Assembly (NCBI GenBank): GCA_023384095.1
Contig: JAHDXT010000001.1
Span: 248,001-312,000, forward strand
DNA length: 64,000 bases
Direction: 5' to 3'
From: Hyphomicrobiaceae bacterium
GTDB lineage: Bacteria; Pseudomonadota; Alphaproteobacteria; Rhizobiales; Hyphomicrobiaceae
Shown: piece by piece, positions 47,151 through 55,311 of the stretch
Numbering within the stretch: the first letter of the stretch is position 1
How the letters are laid out: the number at the start of each line of letters is the position of its first letter
Translations under genes and position numbers: made by a program
Notes under the pieces: model-generated
The model's input: the letters and a program-made list of their open reading frames with translations, nothing else
Database searches by the model: none
Told to the model about the DNA's origin: nothing

Positions 47151-48121
47151 TGATTGAGCCCCCGGAGCGAGTCGAGACTGACGGCGAGAATGATGACGAG
47201 GCCGACGACGGCCACCTGCCACTCCGTCGATACGCCCATCAGGTTGAGGCCGTTGCGCAGGACGCCCACCGCGAGCGCGCCGACGACCGTGCCGATGATG
47301 CCGCCGCGGCCCTTCTCGAACGAGGTGCCGCCGAGGATCACCGCGGCGATGGCGTCGAACTCCAGGCCGACGCCGATGGTCGGGTGCGCCGCGTTCATGC
47401 GCGCGGTCATGATGAAGGAGGCGATGGCCGCCAGCCCGCCGGCATAGACGTAGACCAGGACCTGGTAGAAGCGCGCCGGGCTGCCGGAGAGGATGAGCGC
47501 CTGCCGGTTGCCGCCGATGGCGAACGTGTAGCGGCCGAACTTCGTGTGATAGAGCAGGACGTACGTCAGGGCGAAGCAGGCAGCCGTCGCCCAGATCGGC
47601 ACCGGTATCCCGAGGAGCACGCCGTCGTTGAACAGGCGCACGTATTCCGGCAGTCCGGTCACGGAGTTGCCCTGCGTCAGCACCATCGCGATCGACATCG
47701 CGATGCCGAAGGCGCCGAGAGTGACGATGAACGGCGGCATGCCGACATAGGCCACCAGGGTCCCGTTGAGCGTCCCGAAGGCCGCGCCGATGACGAGCGC
47801 CACGCCGATGGCGAGCAGCGGCGGCCATCCGCCGACGAGGAGCAGCCCCATGACGACGCCGCACAGCCCCAGCACGGGGCCGAGGCTGAGGTCGATCCCC
47901 TCGGTCAGGATCACCAGCGTCATGCCGAACGCGACGATCGAAAGTACCGAGACCTGCAGCGCGACGTTGGTCAGGTTGGCGACGGAGAAGAACTCCGGCG
48001 TCGCCAGCGTCAGCATCACCGACATGAATGCCAGGAGATAGGCGGCGCCCGGCAACTCCGCCAGGAGCTGCAGCGCGCGCGACCGCTTGACGAGCTGTGG
48101 GTGTGCCCCGGTCGCGCTCAT
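47147..48121 (-). CDS. sugar ABC transporter permease 1 (RbsC/FrcC type)
   Basis: A 324-residue permease of the same family: EGIDLSLGPVLGLCGVV, GGNRQALILSGSP (coupling) and AVILGGTSFEKGRGGIIGT. ATG 48121 overlaps the stop of the upstream SDR gene by 4 bases, tying the dehydrogenase to the transporter. Sequence differs enough from permease 2 that the pair is an old duplication. Confidence 0.93.
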   Translation of the reverse strand: MSATGAHPQLVKRSRALQLLAELPGAAYLLAFMSVMLTLATPEFFSVANLTNVALQVSVLSIVAFGMTLVILTEGIDLSLGPVLGLCGVVMGLLLVGGWPPLLAIGVALVIGAAFGTLNGTLVAYVGMPPFIVTLGAFGIAMSIAMVLTQGNSVTGLPEYVRLFNDGVLLGIPVPIWATAACFALTYVLLYHTKFGRYTFAIGGNRQALILSGSPARFYQVLVYVYAGGLAAIASFIMTARMNAAHPTIGVGLEFDAIAAVILGGTSFEKGRGGIIGTVVGALAVGVLRNGLNLMGVSTEWQVAVVGLVIILAVSLDSLRGLNQ

Positions 48122-49086
48122 TGCAGAACCTCCGGGTGCGCCCGCATCCAATCGGCGAACGAGCGCATCCCGGCCTCGAGGCTCAACTCCGGACGCCATC
48201 CGGTGTCGTTGAGCAGTCGGTCGCCGCCGAGCGGACCGCGCATGCGGGTATGATCCGTCCAGGGCGCGGTGCCGGGCCCGACCTCGATCTCGGCTCCCGG
48301 GACGGCCGCCTTGATGGCGCGCACGACGTCATGGGTGGTGTAGTTGACGCCCGATCCGAGATGATAGGCGTCGAAACTGAGCGAAGCCGCCTCGTAGGCC
48401 GCGAGCAGCCCGCCGGCGACATCGGAAACGTGGGTGAAGCTCGCCGCGAAATCGCCGCCGCTCGGCTCGTGCACCGGGATGCGCATCAGCGCGCACTTGA
48501 GGAAGTGCGGGATGGGGCCGCGCGGGTTGTCGCGCTGCCGCGGCACCAGCGGCTGGCCGTAGACCCAGGAGATCCGCACGCTGGCAGCCGGCACGTCGAG
48601 CTGCGACCGGTACATGCTGGTCAGCAGCTCGCCGCAGTACTTCGTGGTGCTGTAGATGTTGGTGACGGTCTGCTGCGTGTCTTCGAGGATCGGCCTGGTG
48701 ACGTCCGTGGCGTTCTGGAAAACGGATCCTGTGCTGACATAGAGGAAGCGCCGCCACTTGCCGATGCGCGCGGCCTCGAGCAGCGTCGCGACGGCCCCGG
48801 CATTGGTGCGCACCGCGTTCAGCGGGTCCGGGCGGCAGTAGATCTCGTTCGGCAGCGCGGCGGTATGGATGCAGCCGCTGATCGCGTGCGCCGTCAACAT
48901 GCTGCCGAGCGCGTTGGAGTCCGTCAGATCGCAGCGCACCCAGCTCACGTCGCCTTCGACCGCCTTTGCATCGGCCTCGCGAAACGTGCCACGGTACTGG
49001 GCGACGACGGAGCACCCGCGCCTGACGGCCCGGCGGACGAGCTCATAGCCCACATGCCCCATTGATCCGGTGATCAGGACCGCCAT
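48118..49086 (-). CDS. extended SDR (epimerase or sugar dehydrogenase), paralogue B
   Basis: A 322-residue Rossmann protein and first gene of the nine-gene operon. MAVLITGSMGHVGYELVRRA at the start, YVSTGSVFQN (serine site) and the catalytic YSTTKY. The C-terminal half has WVYGQPLVPRQRD and a SFTHVSDVAGG segment. Its promoter lies in 49087-49262, which carries the conserved motif described at 49184. Like its paralogues, it probably oxidises or epimerises the imported sugar-like compound. Confidence 0.87.
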   Translation of the reverse strand: MAVLITGSMGHVGYELVRRAVRRGCSVVAQYRGTFREADAKAVEGDVSWVRCDLTDSNALGSMLTAHAISGCIHTAALPNEIYCRPDPLNAVRTNAGAVATLLEAARIGKWRRFLYVSTGSVFQNATDVTRPILEDTQQTVTNIYSTTKYCGELLTSMYRSQLDVPAASVRISWVYGQPLVPRQRDNPRGPIPHFLKCALMRIPVHEPSGGDFAASFTHVSDVAGGLLAAYEAASLSFDAYHLGSGVNYTTHDVVRAIKAAVPGAEIEVGPGTAPWTDHTRMRGPLGGDRLLNDTGWRPELSLEAGMRSFADWMRAHPEVLQ

Positions 49087-49183
49087 TGGCTCGTCTCGTG
49101 CTGAAGGTAGGCCATGATGGCAGCTCAGGTCCTTGCGCCGCTGCGAGCTCTTCCCTTTCCGCCGCGCCCCGCCTGTTTTCCAG

Positions 49184-49215
49184 GATTGTGGGAACACGTT
49201 TCTCACGGTGAAAAT
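49184..49215. promoter_or_regulatory. shared motif copy 1, candidate IclR operator
   Basis: GATTGTGGG (49184-49192), 15 bases, then GTGAAAAT (49208-49215). The same two blocks at the same spacing recur at 51811-51842. The right part forms an imperfect 7-1-7 palindrome (TTCTCAC-G-GTGAAAA). It is about 100 bases upstream of the operon start at 49086 and 48 bases from the iclR stop. Confidence 0.6.
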
Positions 49216-49262
49216 TGACCAGACCCACCGGTGCTGTCAACCGGGAAGTTGATGCCGCGCCG

Positions 49263-50141
49263 CTAATCGCGGAAGGTTCGCTTCGGCGCGCTGAGATCCG
49301 TGTAGCCGAACTCGGATGACAGCTTGACCGCGCGCTCGCGGACGAGGCGGGCCTTGTCCTGGAGCGCCGCCAACGATAGTCGCCATACGGGGCCGGAGAC
49401 GCCGACGGCGCCGACGACCTGTCCCGAGAAGTTGCGGACGGCGACGGCCACGCAGCGCACCTCGGAGTTGAACTCGCCATCGTCGTAGGCGATGCCGTTC
49501 CGGCGCGCCTCCTCGACCTCGCGCCTGAGCAGCTCGGGGTCGGTGATCGTCTTCGGCGTGAAGCTCGTCAAGGCGCGGCGTTTCAGGAAATCCTCGAGCT
49601 GGTCGGGCGAGAGCGAGGCGAGCAGAACCTTGCCGAGCGCGGTGCAGTGCGCCGGGCGGACCACGCCCGCGCGCTCGGCAAGCTGGAAGGCGCCAGTCCC
49701 TGCCGTTCGCGCCAGCACCACGACGTCGTCACCAGATCGCACCGCGAAATGGCAGCTCTCCTCGGTGGCCTTGGACAGGCTTTCCAGCACGGGCGTGGCC
49801 AGCGTCACCATCTCCGTCTCGTCGAGGGCGCTGGCGGCGAGCGTGAACAGCGGGCGGCCGATGCGATAGCACTTGGTGCCCGGCATCTGCCGCAGGTAGC
49901 CGAGCAGCACCATCGTCTTCACGAGGTGAAAGGTGGTGCTGTTGTGGAGGCCGACGCTGCGGCTCAGGTCGCCGAGCCTGATGCCCTCCCGGTGCAGCGC
50001 CACCTCCTCGAGAATGGCGAACGCGCGCTCGATCGACTGCACACCGCCGCGCTCCTTGAGGCCGTCGCCGCCCGGCGGTGCAGACCCGTGCTCCAACTGC
50101 ATTGCGTCAACCTCTTTCCTTGCTTCCCTTGCTTCGGCCAT
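49263..50141 (-). CDS. IclR-family transcriptional regulator
   Basis: A 292-residue regulator. The N-terminal winged helix (about residues 33-95) reads QSIERAFAILEEVALHREG with the recognition region VGLHNSTTFHLVKTMVLLGY. The C-terminal ligand domain (about 110-285) shows AHCTALGKVLLA and GVSGPVWRLS. ATG 50141 has GGGAG upstream; ATG 50102 is an alternative. It lies 27 bases downstream of the aldehyde dehydrogenase gene on the same strand and is flanked by the two divergent halves of the catabolic cluster, so it is the likely controller of both. Confidence 0.92.
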   Translation of the reverse strand: MAEAREARKEVDAMQLEHGSAPPGGDGLKERGGVQSIERAFAILEEVALHREGIRLGDLSRSVGLHNSTTFHLVKTMVLLGYLRQMPGTKCYRIGRPLFTLAASALDETEMVTLATPVLESLSKATEESCHFAVRSGDDVVVLARTAGTGAFQLAERAGVVRPAHCTALGKVLLASLSPDQLEDFLKRRALTSFTPKTITDPELLRREVEEARRNGIAYDDGEFNSEVRCVAVAVRNFSGQVVGAVGVSGPVWRLSLAALQDKARLVRERAVKLSSEFGYTDLSAPKRTFRD

Positions 50142-50168
50142 GGCCAACTCCCGATCGACCCATCCGCC

Positions 50169-51617
50169 CTACAGATTGAATACGACGAGCCGCTCCTCCG
50201 TCATGTCCCTGATCGCGTACTTCGGCCCCTCGCGGCCGATGCCGCTGTCCTTGATGCCGCCGTAGGCGAGCTGATCGGTGCGCCAGGTCGACGACCCGTT
50301 GAGGATGACGCCCCCGGTGCGGACTTCGCGCACGGCCCGCATCGCCAACTCGAGCGACCTGGTGAAGATCCCGCATTGAAGGCCGAAGCGGCTGGAGCTG
50401 ACAGCTCGGAAGACCTCGCCCACGTCGGTGAACCTGCGGACGCCGAGCACGGGTCCGAACACCTCGTCGCAGGCGATCCGCATCTCGGGCTTCACGTCCG
50501 CCAGCACCGTCGGCTGGAACTGCGCGCCGTCGCGCTTGCCGCCGGTCATGAGCCGCGCGCCCTGCCCGACCGCCTCCTTCACCCAGGACTCCACGCGGAT
50601 GGCGGCAGCCTCGTCGATGAGCGTGCCGACATCCGTTGCCGGATCGAGCGGATCGCCGATGACGAGGCGTTTTACCTCCGCCACGAGGCGATCGAGGAAA
50701 GCATCGTGGAGACTCTCGTGCACGAACACGTTCTGCACCGAGATGCAGCTCTGCCCGGCGAGCCGCATGGCGTTGCGCGCGCAGACCGGGGCGCTGTCCT
50801 CGATCGAGGCGTCGGCCGCCACGATCACCGGCCCGTCGCCGCCGAGCTCGAGCGCCACGCGGCGCAGGCCCGAGGCGGCCTTGATCTCGGCGCCGACCCG
50901 GCTCGAGCCGGTGAACGTGATGAAGTCGACGCGCGGATCGCGCACCAGCGCCGGGCCGACGACGTCGCCGTAAAGCACGTTGAGCGCGCCCGCCGGCGTG
51001 CCCGCCTCGACGAACAGCTCGGCCAGCATGTGCACGGCCCCCGGCGACTGCGGCGGCGCCTTGAGCACGATGGCGTTGCCGGCAGCGAGCGCCGGGGCGA
51101 TCTTGTGGCAGGCGAGGTTGAAGGGCGCGTTGAAGGGCGTGATGCCAGCCACGACGCCGACGGGGAAGCGCAGCAGCATTGCGATCTTGCCGGCGCCCAT
51201 CTGCGAGCCGTCGAGCGGCACCTGCTCTCCGGCGATGCGGATCGCCTCCTCGGCCGACAGCTCGATGGTGTCCTGCGAGCGGACGACCTCGCCTTTCGCG
51301 TCCTTGATCGCCTTGCCGGTCTCCCGCGACATGACCTCGGCGATCGCCTCCGCCCGCTGCAGCAGCAGCGCCTTGACGCGCCTCAGCAGCGCCGCGCGCT
51401 CGTATCCCGGCATGGCGGCCATTCCCGCCTTCGCTGCCACGGCAGATTGCAGGGCCGCGTCGAGATCGGTAAGTGAGGAGCGCGGCGCACGGGCGACAAC
51501 CTGCTTGCGATAGGGATCGACGACGTCGTGGGTGTCGGCTGCCTCAAGCCAGCGGCCGTCGATCAGCATCGGTATGGTCCTGATGGAGCTTTTCGATACC
51601 TCTTTCGCCGTTCTCAT
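50169..51617 (-). CDS. NAD(P)-dependent aldehyde dehydrogenase
   Basis: A 482-residue ALDH. Catalytic cysteine in GQSCISVQNVFVH, general base in ALELGGDGPVIV, cofactor site FTGSSRVG, and GITPFNAPFNLACHK are all intact. The FNAPFNL segment and overall look resemble glyceraldehyde-3-phosphate (GapN)/lactaldehyde-type dehydrogenases. It oxidises an aldehyde intermediate to the acid. ATG 51617 was chosen by family length; the ribosome site is weak. Probably co-transcribed with iclR downstream. Divergent from the 51915 SDR. Confidence 0.93.
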   Translation of the reverse strand: MRTAKEVSKSSIRTIPMLIDGRWLEAADTHDVVDPYRKQVVARAPRSSLTDLDAALQSAVAAKAGMAAMPGYERAALLRRVKALLLQRAEAIAEVMSRETGKAIKDAKGEVVRSQDTIELSAEEAIRIAGEQVPLDGSQMGAGKIAMLLRFPVGVVAGITPFNAPFNLACHKIAPALAAGNAIVLKAPPQSPGAVHMLAELFVEAGTPAGALNVLYGDVVGPALVRDPRVDFITFTGSSRVGAEIKAASGLRRVALELGGDGPVIVAADASIEDSAPVCARNAMRLAGQSCISVQNVFVHESLHDAFLDRLVAEVKRLVIGDPLDPATDVGTLIDEAAAIRVESWVKEAVGQGARLMTGGKRDGAQFQPTVLADVKPEMRIACDEVFGPVLGVRRFTDVGEVFRAVSSSRFGLQCGIFTRSLELAMRAVREVRTGGVILNGSSTWRTDQLAYGGIKDSGIGREGPKYAIRDMTEERLVVFNL

Positions 51618-51810
51618 GACCAACTCGCCTGTCTTCTCGTCACCATCACCGCCGACCGTCGCTTCCACACGGCCCGAAAAGCTACGATCTCATATCGTGA
51701 AACGTCAATTCATATCTTGGTGTACGATGATCGTCTCATCGCCATCGCGGCGAGCAAATTGTGCGAAGCCGACGCAACGTCGCGCTCGGCGAACGCAAGC
51801 CTATTTCTCA

Positions 51811-51842
51811 GATTGTGGGTTGACTTCGCATAATGTGAAAAT
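51811..51842. promoter_or_regulatory. shared motif copy 2, candidate IclR operator
   Basis: GATTGTGGG (51811-51819), 15 bases, then GTGAAAAT (51835-51842), identical in both blocks and in spacing to 49184-49215. The palindromic core here is TTCGCAT-A-ATGTGAA with one mismatch. It overlaps the putative promoter of the plus-strand operon and sits in the divergent ALDH/SDR control region. Confidence 0.62.
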
Positions 51843-51847
51843 AATCT
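51820..51847 (+). promoter_or_regulatory. possible housekeeping-type promoter of the plus-strand catabolic operon
   Basis: TTGACT (51820-51825), a 16-base spacer and TAATCT (51842-51847). The start site would be near 51854, about 60 bases before the TTG at 51915. The local drop in GC content supports a promoter; the overlap with the shared motif suggests repression. Confidence 0.45.
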
Positions 51848-51914
51848 TCGGCAGAGCGCGGCACGCGCGCGGAGCAGCGCGGCCATGCGACGGCCGCAAC
51901 CCTGGGAGACGCCG

Positions 51915-52793
51915 TTGACCTTCGAGAAAGTGCTCATCACCGGCGGCGCCGGCCGGCTCGGGACCCATGTGGTCGACCGGATCGCCGGCAAATGCGACCT
52001 GACCGTCCTCGACGTGAAGCCGCTCGAAGGGCCGCACGCCGGCGGCACGCGGCAGATCAATGCCAGCATCACGGATTACGCGGCCATGCGCGCGGCGTTC
52101 TCCGGCCAGGAAGCGGTCATCCATCTGGCGGCGATCCCCAATCCGCGAACGGCACCCGCCGACGTCACCTTCAATACCAACGTCCAGGGCGCCTGGGCCG
52201 TCCTCCAGGCCGCCGAGGACGCCGGCGTGAAGCGCGTCGTCGTGGCCTCGAGCGATTCGGTGTTCGGCCTCTCCTACAACCCGCCTGACTGGCCGCCGAG
52301 GTACCTGCCCGTCGACGAGGAGCACCCGGTCCGCCCGACCGAGTTCTACTCGCTGAGCAAGCAGGTGACGGAGACCATCAGCCAGAGCTACGCCCACCGG
52401 CGCAAGCTCGAGGTGCAGGTCATCCGGCCCGTGCACATCGTCTTCCCGCCGGAATACCCGGAGCTCGAGGCGCGCGGCAGCGATGTCCAGAACTACCACT
52501 TCTGGACCTACGTCTCGCCACAGGACGTGGCGCAGGGCTTCGACCTCGCACTGGGCTCGGCCTACAGGGGCTACGAGCTGTTCGTGATCTCGGCCGCCGA
52601 CGGCCTCAACCCGCGCCCGACGCTGCAGATGGCCAAGGAGCGCTGGGGCACCCTGCCCGAGATCCGCCGACCGGAGGTCTTCAGCCGGAATCCTTACGCC
52701 TCGGTGATCGATATCACGAAGGCCCGCGACAGGCTCGGCTACGAGCCGACCAGCAACTGGCGCGAAATGGCCGCCACACTGCGTGGCGCATGA
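51915..52793 (+). CDS. extended SDR (epimerase or sugar dehydrogenase), paralogue C
   Basis: A 292-residue Rossmann enzyme. TTG 51915 is preferred because GGGAGA lies 6 bases upstream and the protein then begins like paralogue A; ATG 51885 would add 10 residues. TGGAGRLG (NAD site), ASSDSVFGL and the catalytic YSLSKQ are clear. It ends with a typical NWREMAATLRG. First gene of the plus-strand operon with the TIM-barrel protein 101 bases downstream. Confidence 0.88.
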   Translation: MTFEKVLITGGAGRLGTHVVDRIAGKCDLTVLDVKPLEGPHAGGTRQINASITDYAAMRAAFSGQEAVIHLAAIPNPRTAPADVTFNTNVQGAWAVLQAAEDAGVKRVVVASSDSVFGLSYNPPDWPPRYLPVDEEHPVRPTEFYSLSKQVTETISQSYAHRRKLEVQVIRPVHIVFPPEYPELEARGSDVQNYHFWTYVSPQDVAQGFDLALGSAYRGYELFVISAADGLNPRPTLQMAKERWGTLPEIRRPEVFSRNPYASVIDITKARDRLGYEPTSNWREMAATLRGA

Positions 52794-52894
52794 CTGGTCG
52801 TGGTAGAAATCAAAGCACGACTGGCGAAAATGACGGGTGGGAGTGAAGCGGGGCCTCGGAGAACGCGGGTCTCGGAGAATGCAAGGGAAGGCAG

Positions 52895-53743
52895 ATGCAA
52901 ATGAATCCCCATGCGGCCGATTTCGCGATCAACTCCTATTCCTACACGCTCGACCACACGGCGCACCAGTTCCTCGACAAGCTCGCCGACCGCGGCTACC
53001 GCGAGTTCGAGCTGATGGTCTACCCCGGCCATTTATGGCCTCGGGACATGAGCGCGCGCGATCGCTCCAGCCTGCGCCGGCACGTCGAAGGCCGCGGGCT
53101 GCGGCTGGCCACCCTCAACATGCCGAATATCGACATGAACATCGCCGGCGCCTCCGACGAGATGCGCGCCTACTCACTCGACCTGCTGCAGAGGATCGTC
53201 GAGCTGGCAGGCGACCTCGGCGCTCCCGGCGTCATCGTCGGTCCCGGCAAGTCCAACCCGCTCTTCTCCATGCCCCGCGAGCGGCTGATGGGCCATTTCT
53301 TCGCCGCGCTCGACCGGCTGGCGCCGATCGCGGAGAAGGCCGGCACACAGCTCTACCTGGAGAACATGCCGTTCGCCTTCCTGCCCGGCATCGACGAGCT
53401 GCTGGCGGCGCTCGATAACTACGGCCGCCCGGATATCGCCGTCATCTACGATGTCGCCAACGGTTGGTTCATCAAGGAGGACATCGGCGAAGCGCTGCGC
53501 AAGTGCGCCAGGTCCGGCAGGCTGAAGATGGTGCACTATTCGGATACCGGCCAGGCCGTCTACCGGCATGACGCCATCGGCCTCGGCAGCGTGCCGTTCG
53601 CCGTGGTGCCTCCCGTGCTGGCGGAGATCGGGCACGCCGGACGCCCCATGCTGGAGATCATTTCCCATCAGGCCGACGAGCGCATCGAGGACAGCGTCAG
53701 CCGGCTCGCCGGGATGGGCTACGGCAAGGCGCACGCCCGCTGA
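52895..53743 (+). CDS. sugar-phosphate isomerase/epimerase-like TIM barrel (AP endonuclease 2 fold)
   Basis: A 282-residue (beta/alpha)8 protein of the xylose isomerase-like family. Predicted divalent-metal ligands lie in LYLENMPFAF (Glu), VIYDVANGWF (Asp), MVHYSDTGQ (His/Asp) and MLEIISHQ (Glu). Members interconvert ketoses and aldoses, or act as lyases on 3-keto-glycosides and inosose-type substrates. Followed 13 bases later by the first flavoprotein. AGGGAAGGCAG precedes the ATG. Confidence 0.88.
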   Translation: MQMNPHAADFAINSYSYTLDHTAHQFLDKLADRGYREFELMVYPGHLWPRDMSARDRSSLRRHVEGRGLRLATLNMPNIDMNIAGASDEMRAYSLDLLQRIVELAGDLGAPGVIVGPGKSNPLFSMPRERLMGHFFAALDRLAPIAEKAGTQLYLENMPFAFLPGIDELLAALDNYGRPDIAVIYDVANGWFIKEDIGEALRKCARSGRLKMVHYSDTGQAVYRHDAIGLGSVPFAVVPPVLAEIGHAGRPMLEIISHQADERIEDSVSRLAGMGYGKAHAR

Positions 53744-53756
53744 CGTGGAGGGACGA

Positions 53757-55253
53757 ATGTTGCTCAAGGAATACGATGTCGTCGTTGTGGGCGGGGGCAA
53801 TGCCGCCTTCTGCGCGGCGCTGTCCGCGGCCGAGCATGACGTGTCGGTGCTGGTGCTGGAGCGCTCGCCGGAAGCGGAGGCCGGCGGCAACAGCCGCTTC
53901 ACCGCAGGCGCCATCCGCTGCGTCTACGACGGGGTCGACGATCTCAAGGCGCTGATGCCTGACCTGACGCCCGAGGAGATCGCCAACACCGATTTCGGCT
54001 CCTACATGGAGGAGCAGTACTTCGACGACATGGGCAGGGTCACCGAGTACCGGACCGATCCCGAGCTGACCGAGGTCCTGGTCAAGCAAAGCCGCGAGAC
54101 GATGCGCTGGATGCGGGCCAAGGGCGTGCGCTTCCAGCCCATCTATGGCCGGCAGGCGTTCAAGGTCGACGGCAGGTTCAAGTTCTGGGGCGGCCTGACG
54201 GTGGAGGCCTGGGGCGGCGGCCCCGGCCTCGTCGAGGCACTGACCGGCGCGGCGCGCAAGAACGGTATCAACATCGCCTATGGTGCACGCGCGCTGGCGC
54301 TCGAGCACGACGACAGCGGCATCACCGGCATCCGCGTGCGTCACGAGGGCAGGACGCAGACCATCAGGACCAGGGCCGTGGTGCTCGCCGCTGGCGGCTT
54401 TCAGGCCAACGCCGAGTGGCGCACGCGCTACCTTGGGCCCGGCTGGGATCTCGCCAAGGTGCGTGGCACCCGCTTCAACACCGGCGACGGCATCCGAATG
54501 GCGCTGGACGCCGGCGCGATGCCGACCGGCAACTGGTCGGGCTGCCACGCCGTCGGCTGGGACCGCAACGCGCCGGAGTTCGGCGACCTTGCCGTCGGCG
54601 ACAACTTCCAGAAGCACAGCTACCCGTTCGGCATCATGATCAACGCCAACGGCGAGCGCTTCGTCGACGAAGGGGCCGACTTCCGCAACTACACCTACGC
54701 CAAATACGGCCGCGTGATCCTGGCGCAGCCGGGGCAGTTCGCCTGGCAGGTGTTCGACAGGAAGGTGCTGCACCTGCTGCGCGACGAGTACCGCATCAAG
54801 CAGGTCACCAAGGTTTCGGCCAATACGCTCGAGGAGCTGGCCGGCAAGCTCGAGGACGTCGACAGGGAGAAGGCGCTCGAGACGATCCGGGCCTACAACG
54901 CCGCGGTGATGGCCGAGGTGCCGTTCAATCCCAACGTCAAGGATGGCCGCGGCACGCGAGGCCTGGCGGTCAGGAAGTCGAACTGGGCGAACACCATCGA
55001 CGAGCCGCCGTTCGAGGCCTACGCCGTCACTTGCGGCATCACCTTCACTTTCGGCGGCGTCAAGATCGACACCTCGGCGCAGGTGATCGACACCGAAGGC
55101 GTGCCGATCGGAGGCCTGTTCGCGGCGGGCGAGATGGTCGGCGGCATCTTCTATTTCAATTATCCGGGCGGCACCGGCCTCATGAACGGCGCCGTGTTCG
55201 GCCGCATCGCCGGCGCCAGCGCGGGCCACCTCGCGCGCGGCGCCAACACCTGA
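53757..55253 (+). CDS. FAD-dependent dehydrogenase, tricarballylate dehydrogenase (TcuA)-like
   Basis: A 498-residue soluble flavoprotein of the fumarate reductase/succinate dehydrogenase flavoprotein family. The FAD site is VVVVGGGNAAFCAALSA (about 8-24), followed by ERSPEAEAGGNSRFTAG and closing with GLFAAGEMVGGIFYFNYPGG. It resembles TcuA, which oxidises tricarballylate to cis-aconitate. Here the context argues for desaturation of a different substrate. GGAGGG precedes ATG 53757. No heme or Fe-S domain is attached. Confidence 0.88.
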   Translation: MLLKEYDVVVVGGGNAAFCAALSAAEHDVSVLVLERSPEAEAGGNSRFTAGAIRCVYDGVDDLKALMPDLTPEEIANTDFGSYMEEQYFDDMGRVTEYRTDPELTEVLVKQSRETMRWMRAKGVRFQPIYGRQAFKVDGRFKFWGGLTVEAWGGGPGLVEALTGAARKNGINIAYGARALALEHDDSGITGIRVRHEGRTQTIRTRAVVLAAGGFQANAEWRTRYLGPGWDLAKVRGTRFNTGDGIRMALDAGAMPTGNWSGCHAVGWDRNAPEFGDLAVGDNFQKHSYPFGIMINANGERFVDEGADFRNYTYAKYGRVILAQPGQFAWQVFDRKVLHLLRDEYRIKQVTKVSANTLEELAGKLEDVDREKALETIRAYNAAVMAEVPFNPNVKDGRGTRGLAVRKSNWANTIDEPPFEAYAVTCGITFTFGGVKIDTSAQVIDTEGVPIGGLFAAGEMVGGIFYFNYPGGTGLMNGAVFGRIAGASAGHLARGANT

Positions 55254-55311
55254 CCGCATTCTGCGGGGCAAACCGGCGCGCCCGCAGTCTGCCTGCTTGA
55301 CGAGGCAATCC

